DNA from: Escarpia spicata
Lineage: Eukaryota > Annelida > Polychaeta > Sabellida > Siboglinidae
Direction of reading: 5' to 3'
Length of the DNA stretch: 64,000 nucleotides
Assembly (NCBI GenBank): GCA_963995525.1
Contig: OZ023218.1
Span: forward strand, 46,313,814 to 46,377,813
Position numbers and translations under genes: made by a program. Positions 15,728-28,736 of the stretch are shown here, piece after piece; the stretch's first letter is position 1, and every line of letters starts with the position of its first letter. The notes beneath the pieces are model-generated. The model worked only from the letters and a program-made list of their open reading frames with translations, made no database searches and was not told where the DNA came from.

Positions 15728-18700
15728 ATGGGTGGCTCAAGGAAGGGTCGTTGCAGTCGAAGGAGAGAGCGAAGGAGGGCAGCAGTACATCCCCACTGTT
15801 GTCACGTCACAGAACAAAAATATGTTGATCTACTTCAGTGGATGAAGCAGAATGGGTTTGATAAGCGACGCTGTCATCTAAGGCCAGCAAACTTCTCCGG
15901 TAAGTCCATAAGTTATTTTACACTAGCGACATTCATTCATCGAGCAACTAAACCATGCACAGCAATGACCAACAGTATATATTTTTCGTATTAATCTTGT
16001 TTCTGTTGACCATTAAATTTCTGCACTTGCCAATTACAGCTTGCTAAATATATTTATAGGTATTACTGTTGCAAACAGCCAAAACGTATGGCGTCAATAG
16101 TTAAACAAACTACTCGTAAATTCAACATGTATAGTTTAATTTGTCAGGTGAGGACAGTCAAGTTGAAAGTGTTTCCAACGGATGACATGTGACTGACCGT
16201 TGTAGCTACTGGTCGAGGTCTGATGGTGGCAAAGACACTAAAGTCACATGACCTTGTCATCGCCGTTCCTGAAGGTCTCCTTATCACTCCAGCCCTGGTG
16301 AGACACAGCTATGTGGGTGCATTACTAGACAGGTGAGTGATTGGACAGGTTGACGTGTCAGAATGTGGGATTTATGTAGCAAACATTTACAAAATATTTG
16401 TAGTAAAAGACGTTTGTAGCATTCCCCATGTCTTCTACAATTGTACGAAGCTATAGAAGTCTACGTCATGTGTCACCGTACATACACATGGACCACAGAG
16501 GTGTTTCTCATGCATACTAGCAGTAGACATTCACTCTATCTTTGTTGTTGTTACATTAGTGGCTAGCCCACCCAAAGTGTTCTTTTTACATACGCACACA
16601 CACACATAATACAGCTGACATCATCATTTAAAATAGAGCATGTCTTAAAACCATTTTTGATTTCTGTTTATATTTCTAACATTTCGTATAAAACATTCAA
16701 GTTAGATATTATTTCATATGATATTCCAGCCTGCCACTCACGGTGAATATTATATGCAGACATAATGAATTGTGTTACATTCATTTAGGATGTGACGGTA
16801 ATTTATGCTACTATTTGACCATTGATTTTCAATAGTTATCCTGGCAAAGCTGCTTATAATCGGTGAATTGTGGTTCACGGCTTTATTAATAAATGTTGTG
16901 AACCTTTGCTTTAAGATGACCAATAATGGTAAACTATCCGATGACAATGATGTGACATCACCGTGTGTAAGCGGTGCTAGCCCCACAACTTCCTTAGAGC
17001 TTTGCATATAGTGCCAACACTCTTACTCTGAACTGGAGATCCCATAGTGGAGCTCCATAGCAACAGCAGCAATATTGTTTAAATAAATTGCACTTTACAG
17101 TCGTCTTAATATGACCAACATTGGCCATGAACATGTTAAACCCTCTCCAAAATTGAGCAGATTAGCAGTGGCATCGGGGAATAGACTATCCTTATTAACA
17201 ATGGTTATGACTTATATATGATGGCCCAGGTGTACAGCATCCTGGACACTATACAACACGGTGCCAAAGAAAACCACAATTCTGTTGTCGGGTTTACAAC
17301 TACGACCTCTAAAAATTTGATATCTGCTCTTAGAACTGTTAACATTTACACTGTATTCACCTACATATTTTTTGCAAATCTTTATTAAAACTTTCAGTTC
17401 GGATCTTGTGGGTGTTAGCAAAGTGAGGTCGTCTGCGTATCCAATACCACCCGTATAGTGGTTGCCCATGTGGCACCCAACACCAGTCTTTTCTAACTGT
17501 TCAATCCATCCATATGTATGGAGAAAATGTCACATGTGATGTTACTACTGCTCATACCTCTGGATATGCTCATTACTATAAAAGGGTTTGTATTATAAAT
17601 TGTTTAGCAGTGTTCTAATATGACAAGCTTTACTTATTCCAGACTGGTGCATACTATTGACACTCTCCAAGCAATGTGCGTCTTCTTGATCTGTGAAAGA
17701 CACCGTGGGAAAGCCTCGTTCTGGTGGCCATACATCAACACTCTGCCCACATCGTACACCATTCCACCGTACTGGACATATGCAGAACTTCACCTGCTGC
17801 CACATCCATCCAGGGAATCAGCGTTGAGACAGATCAAGGACATGAAGGACTCTTTTGACAACACCATCCCACTCTTCCAAGCAGTTGAGAGGGAGTGGAC
17901 GGAATTTGAAGATATTTTCACATTTGAAGCGTATCGCTGGGCATGGAGTACGATAAACACAAGAGCTGTTTATATGCCGCAGGATCTCATTGCGCCATGG
18001 TCTGGAGATTTCCCTGGCAACTCGGCCAAATGTCTGGCTTTGGCGCCACTGTTAGATCTGTTGAACCATTCTTCACATGTGGAGGTAAATAAGACTTGCT
18101 GTCAACACTCAACAAATTATTTTTTATTAACAGTGCATTTATTTTCTTTAAAAAGTCTTATTGGTGCATAGTGCTGCATACTAATGCATAGGATGATATA
18201 TATTTGATGAATATATCTATGCTATGTCTGTATTGTACACTTCATGCAATAGAACTAGGTTTAAATGTGCCGGTGTAGTTAGTTATACATTGTTATGGAT
18301 GTATTTTATGAAACTGACGTACACGTATGTGTTCAAGCATAACATTTATGCAGTAGAGCTTATAGGTTTAAATGTGGTTGACGTAAACATTGTTATAGAT
18401 AATATATGTTATGAAAATATCATATATTTAAGGACTTCTAAATTGTGCCAGGGACCCGGGCGGAACTTTTGTTTTTGCAAAATGGTGTCCCACCTTGAAA
18501 AACGGCATTGGTTAAATTTAATGCTTATTGCATGCAGTCATCGGGTGATGACTTTGGAGTTTGGACTAACTATGGAGTCTGTATTACAGTTACAGTTCCT
18601 ATAACTTGAGTCAGGTCTAAGCAAGCTAATTTACTACATCAATTGTCTAGACATAGCTGCTGATATGAGCTAGTGGCATTCATGAACCAGCAAGACGGTG

Positions 18701-21700
18701 CCAATAATTTGAGCATTTTGGCAAACTGAATCATCAGTATAGATTTTAATCGGCGGCTGCTAGTTCAAAGGCATTAATTTTGAACATTGGTATAACAGAC
18801 AGCCTTTACCTGTAGGTGGAAGCAGGTTTCAACACCGCCACGCGACACTACGAAATCCACACCCTGACTGCCTGTGCCCGACATGACCAGGTATTCATCT
18901 GCTACGGGCCTCACGACAACACCCGCCTCCTCACAGAGTACGGCTTTGTCCTGCCTCACAACCAGCACGACGTAGTACTCTTTCACCTTGGTAAACTCTA
19001 CTTAATACTCACTACAGCAGGAACTTGTAAATGATCAAGAGCCTGAACATAGTCATTCATGTCTCATCTTGATATATAGTTAAGTGACAGTTAAGTTACT
19101 TTTAGTTTCCTCTTTTACTCTGTGTCAGTACAGTATATATAAATTTGTCTTTTGTGTTTCATTTAGTGTTCGAATAAGCATGTCTGGCAGTGGTTCTTGT
19201 ATAGCGTCCAGTCCATAAGACAGCTCATAGTGCAATACACTTAGTGGTGGAATAAGCATGTCTGTCTGTGGTTCTTGTATAGCGTCCAGTCCATAAGACT
19301 GCTCATAGTGCAATACACTTAGTGTTGGAATAAGCATGTCTGGCAGTGGTTCTTGTATAGCATCCAGTCCATAAGACTGCTCATAGTGCAATACACTTAG
19401 TGTTGGAATAAGCATGTCTGGCAGTGGTTCTTGTTTAGCATCCAGTCCATAAGACTGCTCATAGTGCAATACACTTAGTGTTGGAATAAGCATGTCTGGC
19501 AGTGGTTCTTGTTTAGTGTCCAGTCCATAAGACTGCTCATAGTGCAATACACTTAGAGTTGGAATAAGCATGTCTGGCAGTGGTTCTTGTTTAGCGTCCA
19601 GTCCATAAGACAGCTCATAGTGCAATACACTTAGTGTTCGAATAAGCATGTCTGGCAGTGGTTCTGGTTTAGTGTCTAGTCCATAAGACTGCTCATAGTG
19701 CAATACACTTAGTGTTGGAATAAGCATGTCTGGCAGTGGTTCTTGTTTAGCGTCCAGTCCATAAGACTGCTCATAGAGCAATACACTTAGTGTTCGAATA
19801 AGCATGTCTGGCAGTGGTTCTGGTTTAGTGTCTAGTCCATAAGACAGCTCATAGTACAATACACTTAGTGGTGGAATAAGCATGTCTGTCTGTGGTTCTT
19901 GTATAGCATCCAGTCCATAAGACTGCTCATAGTGCAATACACTTAGTGTTGGAATAAGCATGTCTGTCTGTGGTTCTTGTATAGCGTCCAGTCCATAAGA
20001 CAGCTCATAGTACAATACACTTAGTGGTGGAATAAGCATGTCTGTCTGTGGTTCTTGTATAGCATCCAGTCCATAAGACTGCTCATAGTGCAATACACTT
20101 AGTGTTGGAATAAGCATGTCTGTCTGTGGTTCTTGTATAGCGTCCAGTCCATAAGACAGCTCATAGTGCAATACACTTAGTGTTGGAATAAGCATGTCTG
20201 TCTGTGGTTCTTGTATAGCGTCCAGTCCATAAGACAGCTCATAGTACAATACACTTAGTGGTGGAATAAGCATGTCTGGCAGTGGTTCTTGTATAGCGTC
20301 CAGTCCATAAGACAGCTCATAGTGCAATACACTTAGTGTTGGAATAAGCATGTCTGGCAGTGGTTCTTGTTTAGCGTCCAGTCCATAAGACTGCTCATAG
20401 AGCAATACACTTAGTGTTCGAATAAGCATGTCTGGCAGTGGTTCTGGTTTAGTGTCTAGTCCATAAGACAGCTCATAGTGCAATACACTTAGTGTTCAAA
20501 TAAGCATGTCTGGCAGTGGTTCTTGTATAGCGTCCAGTCCATAAGACAGCTCATAGTGCAATACACTTAGTGTTGGAATAAGCATGTCTGTCTGTGGTTC
20601 TTGTATAGCGTCCAGTCCATAAGACAGCTCATAGTGCAATACACTTAGTGTTGGAATAAGCATGTCTGTCTGTGGTTCTTGTATAGCGTCCAGTCCATAA
20701 GACAGCTCATAGTGCAATACACTTAGTGTTCGAATAAGCATGTCTGGCAGTGGTTCTTGTATAGCGTCCAGTCCATAAGACAGCTCATAGTGCAATACAC
20801 TTAGTGTTGGAATAAGCATGTCTGTCTGTGGTTCTTGTATAGCATCCAGTCCATAAGACAGCTCATAGTGCAATACACTTAGTGTTCAAATAAGCATGTC
20901 TGGCAGTGGTTCTTGTTTAGCATCCAGTCCATAAGACAGCTCATAGTGCAATACACTTAGTGTTCGAATAAGCATGTCTGGCAGTGGTTCTTGTATAGCG
21001 TCCAGTCCATAAGACAGCTAATAGTGCAATACACTTAGTGTTCGAATAAGCATGTCTGGCAGTGGTTCGTGTTTAGCGTCCAGTCCATAAGACAGCTCAT
21101 AGTGCAATACACTTAGTGTTGGGATAAGCATGTCTGGCAGTGGTTCTTGTTTAGCATCCAGTCGATAAGACTGCTCATAGTGCAATACACTTAGTGTTGG
21201 AATAAGCATGTCTGGCAGTGGTTCTTGTTTAGCGTCCAGTCCATAAGACAGTTCATAGTGCAATACACTTCAGCACTGGCAGACCAGTTAAATCGAACAC
21301 CATCGTGACTTCTCTTGGAAACATTCAGCCATGCTACAATTACAGTGCAAAGACTATTCGTACACATACTCCCACCACCACCACTGCCTATAGCCAGGTA
21401 CTCATTCATACAGCTGAGTGAACTGGAGCAACTTGAGGTGAATGAAGTTATCCAGACTTTTAAATGGCAGCATGATTAATTAAACTCAGATTATCTCTGT
21501 TGAAAGTGCTATGTTCTAACCACTAGTGATTCTATCTTGCCCTATACAAGCTCCAGGTAGACCGTCGTATTCCTCACAATATGTTAACCTTTCTACATTG
21601 TCTGTATGTAGATCATTTGGAGCAGCTAGCAGAAGAGTTCCACATCAGTGACACAAGAAGAAAGATAGATTTAATAAGTCAGAATGATTTACATATGTGA

Positions 21701-22789
21701 GTATTTTGATTTTGATATTCGTATGTGTTCTTATTGTTGGGTTCAACAGTTTTTTAGAAATCATTTTCTAATTCTTCATATGTAATTAAAACATAGGTAC
21801 AAATATTGACAGAGAAAATCAATGTTAAAAAACTATATATTTACACTTGTCAACTTTTCTATCATAGTGTAATAGAAAAATGTTCCTGACTAGTTTGCAG
21901 ATGATATTACTGGCTGCACCATGTGAATGTATTGCATATGTATGTTACACTATGTATTGTTTACAAAGAATAGGCATGTTAGTGTTTAGCAGAAGCACAC
22001 TATGATTGTTCATATTGTGAATATTTCTGACAGGAGTAAAAATCTAACAGCTATAATAACTGTTAGGTTAAATACATTTGTATATTATTAAATAAGTTCA
22101 ATAATATAGAATATTGATGTTGTTACATCAAAGTATGCCATTAAAAAGCTTGGTATCTTTTCCGTGAAATTTGTAATGTTTTAAGCAAAATCGTACATTG
22201 CATGTGTTGTCATTGTCAGAGGTATGTGCTGTAGCAGGGATGGACTGTTATGGAAACTGACCACTGCTCTACGTGTACTGGCAATGGACGGAGGTCAGCC
22301 GTGAGTATGACAACATCTTAAAGGATTCTTTCATTTATCAGCAATTTAGTGTGATCCATGTTCTGTGTACAGTTGTACAAGGTACTCGGTAGCCTGATGT
22401 CTAGTTCACAGTGTGGCAGCCAATCTTTACCAAATATATCCTTGCAAAATGCCTATCCTCTGGCAATTTCCCACAGTGTTCATGAATGAAGTCTGTTATG
22501 ACATAAACTTTCAAATGTTTTTTTGCACTAGCATATGTTACATAAAATGTCCCCAACTGATGGCCCACTCGCAGAAAATATTGTAGTGTTATGATAAATT
22601 GATGCACATCCATCTATTGTATGATACAAACTCTAAAACTAGTGAGAACCTTTGACTAATGACACATTTTTACAAAAATAAAGGTGTTACTTTTCTTCCG
22701 AATGGTCATATATTAATCCCTGAAAGTTTTATTCCCATGATGCAAACCATCTAGGAGGAAAACGTTAAAATATCCGCCACTCATACCTG

Positions 22790-22824
<35 letters not shown>

Positions 22825-23717
22825 ATACGCCAGCTTAATTATAGTTAGATACCAATGCGTACAAAAATTGTACGTTGTAAAACAATGTAAAAATACACTG
22901 TGCTCACCATATACAGTACATGGCACTAGTAGTTACCATCTGGCCTTTACAGCAGCATGTGGAAGGCACAAAGTCTGAATAAGATGCCAGTCACTGAGAG
23001 CCGGGTACGACTGTTGGCCCAGCATCTACTGAAGCAGATGATTGACACCTGTCATATGCCACAGGAGCTGGTAAGTGAACATAGTCAATTTTGAGATTAT
23101 CTAGCCCACTAGCCCACTTAAAAAAACTAATAAAATAATAGTATACTTCTATGGCACCTATATCCTAAGGAACCTGAATTTGGAGTCTCAACAATAGTCA
23201 TTTAGGCGTAATCAAGAACAGGGACACGCAAGAGCTGTCATTAGAGAAAGGAACCGCCAAAGATTTAGGGTGGGAAAGCAATTTCACATATAAATCTTGA
23301 GTTTCCTATAAAAAGTTGCTATAGTTTCAGATGACTTTGGGTGCAGCTACAGAGAAAACTTGCTTGTAATGTCAGCTTAGTCTTAGGAACAACAAGTTGT
23401 GAGATAGATCTGAGCTGTTTGGAGATATTTGACAAATGTAGGAGACTAACTAAATAGAGCTGCTGTTGCATAGATAGGGCACAATATATAATAATGGCTA
23501 TTTAAAATTTGATTTGATATGTAACTGGAAGACAGTACTGTTGTTTCGGTAAATAAACATAGGTGATTCACAATATAAATTAATTTTCATTGATGGTTGT
23601 TCCCGGCGTCTTTTGCAGTGTAATACTGAGAAGCTGACATTCCATGAACAGATGATTCGCTGCATCTACCGAGACAGACAACAGATTCTTGATTACTGCC
23701 TGGTGGAGGTGACATGA
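15728..23717 (+). CDS. SETD4: SETD4 homologue, SET-domain lysine methyltransferase (complete, 8 exons)
   Basis: SETD4 transfers methyl groups from S-adenosylmethionine to protein lysines through an LSMT-type split SET domain. Exons are 15728-15899, 16206-16332, 17643-18084, 18816-18990, 21612-21696, 22220-22300, 22953-23070 and 23619-23717. They total 1299 nt, 432 residues, against about 440 in human. All introns are GT..AG and phases agree throughout. The start is chosen because the basic N-terminus (MGGSRKGRCSRRRERRR) resembles the human one and leads into YVDLLQWMKQNGF. SET motifs: ATGRGLMVAK (exon 2), LAPLLDLLNHSSHVE with the NHS core (exon 3), FICYGPHDNTRLLTEYGF (exon 4). The rest matches the substrate-binding C-terminal domain, including SRDGLLWKLTTALRVL. 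The frame is intact. Introns 2 and 4 contain a LINE fragment and a large minisatellite. Confidence 0.94.
16740..17560 (-). mobile_element. LINE reverse-transcriptase fragment in SETD4 intron 2, antisense
   Basis: Minus-strand frames give TGVGCHMGNHYTGGIGYADD, containing the RT catalytic YADD motif, then LTLLTPTRSELKVLIKICKK, then SVNVNSSKS and further ORF2 C-terminal sequence down to about 16750. Stops and frame changes break it. It lies antisense to SETD4. Confidence 0.85.
19155..21270. repeat. 78-bp minisatellite, about 27 copies, in SETD4 intron 4
   Basis: The unit begins CACTTAGTGTTGGAATAAGC and ends CTCATAGTGCAATA. Units differ at a few linked sites: GGCAGTGG or GTCTGTGG, TTGTATAG or TTGTTTAG or TGGTTTAG, GACAGCTC or GACTGCTC, and GTGTTGG, GTGGTGG or GTGTTCG. 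Because 78 is divisible by three and the unit lacks stops in one minus frame, a 452-residue and a 125-residue antisense open frame arise. These are not supported as genes. Confidence 0.97.
21267..21460 (-). mobile_element. SINE body fragment next to the minisatellite
   Basis: The block with ATCGAACACCATCGTGACTT, then GGTACTCATTCATACAGCTG, then AGTGAACTGGAGCAACTTGA matches the SINE at 57545-57810. The last minisatellite unit runs directly into it. Confidence 0.75.
22790..22823. repeat. (AC)n run in SETD4 intron 6
   Basis: A short dinucleotide run about 130 bp before the acceptor of exon 7. Confidence 0.9.
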
Positions 23718-23811
23718 TGTCCCACTATGTGTCCTTCCTCCAGTGATACTTTAGATTGTTTTATATCTTGTTGCATTTATGCATACGTTCGTCACACGTG
23801 CGATGCAGGGG

Positions 23812-23817
23812 AATAAA
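23812..23817 (+). promoter_or_regulatory. Candidate polyadenylation signal of SETD4
   Basis: An AATAAA hexamer lies 95 bp after the SETD4 stop codon, the expected position and orientation. No transcript evidence is available. Confidence 0.6.
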
Positions 23818-24049
23818 TGATTTTGTGATGCTCTGTTGCAGGATCGATTGGCTGTTATCAACGATCAACCAATGGGTGTGGAAAATCATGTGAACATTTA
23901 TATGACAATATAATTATTATTGGTATAGACAGTACGCAAATTGCCAATAGATTGTTCTGCCATTTATATGGACTCGTATTTCTGAGAAAACTCTGTTGCA
24001 TTTGCCAGTTTACTTTGCTGTACAACTTGATAACTCTATACAAAAATAT

Positions 24050-24950
24050 ATATTTTAGTCCTTTGGGCCGAACGTCCAACAGACTTTTGCAATCACTCAG
24101 CGTCTACCATGTGCAGTACGCTGTTTGGTGCCATATCTCAAAACCGTTCAGCAACTTTTTCTCTAATTTTGCATAGATATATTTTAGGGTACTGCCACTA
24201 TGCACGAGAAATCTGTATTTAATTTAATCATTCTACCCCCCAGGCCTCCAAACTGGTAAATTTTCACATTTTGTCTATTTTTCCAAAAATTCTTCAGTAA
24301 CTTTTTCTCTGATTTTGCATATACATTTCATGTGGTAGTGCCACTAAACAAAAGGAATCTGTATTTGATTGAATTATTCTAAGGGCACCTCAAGGACCCC
24401 CAAAATGAGATGTTGTGTAGTGTGTTTGTCACACATTGGACTGGTTGCTAAAAGACAGTGGCATTGGCTAGGTTAATGATGCGTCATTGAGGGGCACTAG
24501 ATTGTGTCTGAAGGGCTGATATATTGTAGTAAACAGGCAGTTGCTGAAATAGCCCTGTGAACTACCTGTTAGTGCCACTGTTGAGTATTGCCTTCATTGG
24601 TATTGTATGATACAGCGATACTTCGTAGCAAGTGACTATGTAAAACTAATACCCCTAGGGTAGCAATGAATATTTGTTATACCTTGTTGGAATTTTGTTT
24701 TCATGTAAATAATGACTCCACTTTAAAATGGACTTTTCTCCATAACTAATTCTTGACGGGTGCCCTGTTTAAACTCTTGTAACTTTGGTTTTAGTGCGAA
24801 TATTTCAGTAACTTTTTCTCTGATTTTGCGTAGACATTTCATCTGGTAGTGCCACTATACACAATAAATCAGTATTTGACTGAATCAGTCTAACCCCCCA
24901 GGGCCCCCAAACTGCAAAGGACTTCAGGGGCTCTTGGCCCTTTTTTTAAA
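24050..24950 (+). repeat. Interspersed family A, copy 2
   Basis: It begins TTAGTCCTTTGGGCCGAACG and ends AAAGGACTTCAGGGGCTCTT plus GGCCC and a T-run. Internal blocks CAGCAACTTTTTCTCTAATT, then GCCACTATGCACGAGAAATC recur three times in diverged form. Gene-free. Confidence 0.85.
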
Positions 24951-25299
24951 CAATACGTACAATTCATTCTGTAATTTCATTGCAAATGAGAACTTAAGTT
25001 CCAAGGACACATTTCTGAACACATCTAAGAATCTGTAGTTTATCTGGTATATTTTAGACCATTGCCATTACCATTATATATATTTTAATGTCATTATATT
25101 TGGTCATGAAATATCCAGGTACCCCTGTGGAGATAAATTATTAGTGTTTGGAACTGTATTCAGTCAATTAAAACACCTATTTAAAACTTTGCCAGAATTC
25201 ATCATTCACATGAAGTGTTTATCATTACTTACCAATAAATTTATTTACTTGTCCACCCAGTTGTTCCAGTACAATTTGAAAGTGTAGCTGTTTTTTCTA

Positions 25300-25612
25300 G
25301 TCCCTGCAAATCTCGGATTTCTGTTCTCATACTAAGTGAGTTTAATATATATATGTATGTACATTCATGTAGAACCAAGTGGGTCCAATGATACAGTATA
25401 TACACTGCTCTGTCGGCGTCTCTTACAAGCCTGACTGAGAAGCAACTCAGGGCGCTAGGAGCCATCTAGTGGGTTAGAGACCACCACTCTGTGTGTCCAT
25501 GACAGGTTACACATTTACCCCCTGTGTGGGATTGAAACAGTGGCAGGTGGAATCGAACCACCGTCCCCTCAATCGACAGTCCAGTGCTCTACCACATGAC
25601 CACCGCTTAATG
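25300..25612 (-). mobile_element. Second tRNA-derived SINE type
   Basis: On the minus strand 25612-25535 looks like a tRNA: GCGGTGGTCATGTGGTAGAG with A-box character, then a T arm with a perfect GGTGG / CCACC stem around TTCGATT. The acceptor stem pairs imperfectly. The sequence continues into a non-tRNA body down to about 25300, so this is a SINE rather than a functional tRNA gene. Confidence 0.6.
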
Positions 25613-25879
25613 TCTGATGTTTATTTTTGTCTCAACTACACAGCATGATCCACTGGGCGTGGTTTCAGTGTGATCCAGAGACAGTGTTAGGGTTGTCTTA
25701 TCAATAAGCCAATTCAAAGTATTCATTGTTTTCTTATTAATCCAATCATGTCAATGTTTTGTCTATATAAAAAGGTCAAATAGGACACTAAATTTGCATA
25801 ATGGTTGCTGGATACTTCATGAAAGTTTTGATGAAGGTGGGCTTGTGCAACATCCCTTGGAAAAATGAAATCAGATTTC

Positions 25880-26580
25880 CATTTTTAGTCCTTTGGGCCA
25901 AATGTCCAACGGACTTATGCCATCACTCTGCGTCCGATGTTAGTTGTTAGCCGTTAGCTGCCATATCTCCAGTTCAGCAGCTTTTTCTCTAATTTTGCAT
26001 ATACATTTCATGTGGTAGTGCCACTGTACACAAGAAATCTGTGATTGAATCATTCTAAGGGCACCAAAGGTCCCCTAAAATGCTAAATTTGCTAACTAAA
26101 TTGCCTACTGCAGCAGCAGCTCTACCTGGCTTACAGTCCTTTCCTCAGCTAATCCTTTTTCCAACAACATCTGTCACATGCCCAGTCTGTCTCTTGTATG
26201 GATCAGAGGTTGTCTTTTCTGTTATTTCAAAAACTGTTCAGTAACTTTTTCTCTAATTTTGCATAGACGTCTCTTAGGGTAGTGTCACTACACAAGAAAT
26301 TAGTGTTTGATTGAATCATTCTAAGGGCACCTCAGGGCCTCCCAAAAAGCTGTTCACATTTTGTCTGTTTCTGCCTGGACTAGGTAGGCAGAGTGCCAAG
26401 TGACCATGCCAACCCCCAACTCACTGTGGAGGAAGGGTTACTGCCTGATGGAAACTGTGACTAATCTGTAATTGGTCACTGGCAGAGGCTTGTGTCAACA
26501 GACAGCACCCACTAGACCCCTGGACGGTTGCTTGTACATTTTAAGGAGTCATGTTCTAGTTAGACTTCCTGTTTGGTTAC
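25880..26580 (+). repeat. Interspersed family A, copy 3
   Basis: It starts TTTAGTCCTTTGGGCCAAATG. It carries the TTTTTCTCTAATTTTGCATA blocks twice and the internal piece AACTGTGACTAATCTGTAAT, AGGCTTGTGTCAACAGACAG also found at 5470-5530. The 3' end is missing or rearranged. Confidence 0.8.
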
Positions 26581-27029
26581 GAAAAAAAGTGTGGGGTATT
26601 TTTGAGAAATGATTTTTTACAAAATTCACATGCTGTGACATAAGTGCATTTGAGTAGGCAGATTTCCATGTGTAATTGTAGAAGGTGTTGACTGTAAAAT
26701 GGTGGATTTCTAGATGATTTGAATAAGCGGAAGGATATTTGGCAGCAATTTGCCTGTATGACCTGTTCGCGGAGTAATGCTTGCCGGCATTTATAAATAT
26801 TGACGGGTGTCACACATACAGGCATGTTCATTTTCTTGTAACCAGACAAAACGTTAACATGGTCGCTGATGGGAAAACCATCTGTGTATTGACCCCTTAA
26901 GCTGTGTCAAACAGTGGGCTGTAACTAATGTGTAACGGGAATCCGTACTGCACATGTAGAACCTGACAACGTCAAATCGGCATCATACATTTGCAAGAAA
27001 ATGTCTACATCATCATCACTAAGGTTGTT

Positions 27030-27330
27030 GTAAATTTAACCAGCTGCCATGTCAAGTCCCTTATAATTATGACTAACAGAGTGTTCAAAATCATTCAGGT
27101 AAATAGCAAATAACAAAGGAGATAAGTTTACTCCTTGTGGTACCTCTACATCACACGAGAAGAAGGCTGACACAGCCTGGCCCTGTTTTTTCAAAAACTC
27201 CAGTATCTTTTTCTCTAATTTTGCATAGACATTACATGTAGTAGTGCCACTATACACAAACAATCTGTATTTGATTGAATCATTCTAAGGGCACCTCAGA
27301 GGCCCCAAAAATGCAAAAATTGTACACTAT
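27030..27330 (-). mobile_element. LINE RT scrap joined to a family A fragment
   Basis: 27180-27030 on the minus strand encodes VEVPQGVNLSPLLFAIYLND, the RT motif before the catalytic site. From 27180 to 27330 the sequence is a plus-oriented family A block (CTTTTTCTCTAATTTTGCAT, then TCTGTATTTGATTGAATCAT). One element has inserted into the other. Confidence 0.7.
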
Positions 27331-27699
27331 CTAGTGATGTGGTTTTCAGAAGGGCCCTTGAGATTATTCCCTAACAGTAGATTTAGTGTGTTGTATCAGA
27401 AACAGAACCTGGTAGCTATTCCCCATCAAAAAACATCTGTCACATGCGGAGTCTATGTCTTGCATGGATGTCTATTTTTATGCAGTTGTTTTATATGGAG
27501 GTTGTCTTTTCTGTTATATAATTATAAGCAGGAAGTTTGTGAAATTAGTTATTCTTAGGCCACAGAAAAGTAATACCCGCTTTCTCATTGATGCATGTAC
27601 TTAAAAATATGTGCCACCACATTTTATTTTCTATTATAATTATTCCTCTAATTGCAAGACATGGTGCAATAAATGAACAGTAAACATGTCAACATTTTA

Positions 27700-27865
27700 T
27701 ATCCATCATAACCCTTAATGATCTGTAACTATTTTAAATCCAGGTGGATCTTCACTGGCATGCATGTAGTCGCTACTAAACATGTAAACATTTTACTTCC
27801 ATCATAACCCTTAATGATCTGTGACTATGGTTCACCAAAAAACATTTCATGGGTGTATTCTATAA
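27700..27865 (-). repeat. Short interspersed repeat shared with 48755-48875
   Basis: The block ACATGTAAACATTTTACTTC, ATCATAACCCTTAATGATCT appears twice here (27685-27735 and 27780-27830). Its reverse complement appears at 48780-48835 with the flanking TGCCAGTGAAGAT piece. Function unknown. Confidence 0.75.
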
Positions 27866-27874
27866 TTACAAATA

Positions 27875-28580
27875 AATTTTATTTTGAAGAGCATTGAATT
27901 ATCCACATGATGGTATCTTTTAATATGTTGTTGAATTCACCTATTACATTCGCTTCTTTTAGGTATGTGGTCAGTCTCGCGTTAATGGAGGCTGTAAACA
28001 ACTTGCCTATGCAGCTTAATAGTGTAATGCCACGATAGTTGTCTGGGTCAGCTATCAACCCCTGCTTTTTGTATTGAGGCTTAATGATCTCAATACACCA
28101 ATCTGTTGGCACAATGCAAGATAATAGAACTAGGTTAATCATCTTAACAATAACTATAATTAGTTCTTCTGTGGGACTGTTTTAAGTATTCATTTATAAC
28201 ATTATCAATACCACATGCTTTTTTGATTTGCATTAGTACCTCATCTTGCGTGAATGGTCTGTTTATGTGTTTGTTTGAATGGGACATTTTTCTTGGATCA
28301 AAAGGTATCTCACTAGCTGCAGTTTCACTTTCAGGTTTTTCACTGGGGTTTTTTAAGTGCTTCATAAACTTATCCAGTGAAATATTTCCACATTTTTTCA
28401 CTGCTGTTACTTACTTTATTAAGTATATCCCAGTATTCTGCAGGCTTGCTATGTTTGCCTGGGGGCATGCGGTTGACAGCTTCCAGATGAAGCAGGTTTT
28501 GAACACCTGTGTCTCTCACCCTCTGTCTCTCTCCCCCTCTGTCTATCTTCCCCTCTCTGTCTCTCTTCCTCTCCATCCCT
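27875..28580 (-). mobile_element. LINE ORF2 fragment, RT N-terminal part
   Basis: From high to low coordinates: KPAEYWDILNKVSNSSEKMW, then a linker with HSNKHINRPFTQDEVLMQIK, then ACGIDNVINEYLK, then WCIEIIKPQYKKQGLIADPD followed by NYRGITLLSCIGKLFTA. This order matches the pre-RT and first RT blocks of a LINE. There are frame breaks near 28145 and 28370. Confidence 0.85.
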
Positions 28581-28655
28581 CTCGCTCTTCCTCTCTCTAT
28601 GCCTTGCTCTCCTTGTCTCCTTTCTCTGTGTCACTCTCTCCCCCTCCCTGTCTCT
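28505..28655. repeat. CT-rich low-complexity tract
   Basis: Runs of CTCTCC, CTCTGT and CTCTTCC lie just before the cysteine-rich exon at 28737. Open frames in it are compositional. Confidence 0.85.
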
Positions 28656-28736
28656 ATGGCTGATGTCTGTCTTGAGAGACTGTGTCAACTACTGTTCCTT
28701 GTTGTGACTGCTCAACTGGTGTTTATTTGCTTGTAG

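Noticed and set aside
19125..20873. 452- and 125-residue antisense open frames made of a 26-residue repeat
   Set aside because: They follow from a stop-free 78-bp unit. There is no unique sequence, splice support or codon signature, and the array is intronic to SETD4.
25535..25612. Functional tRNA gene on the minus strand
   Set aside because: The T arm is good, but the acceptor stem has mismatches and the sequence continues into a SINE-like body.
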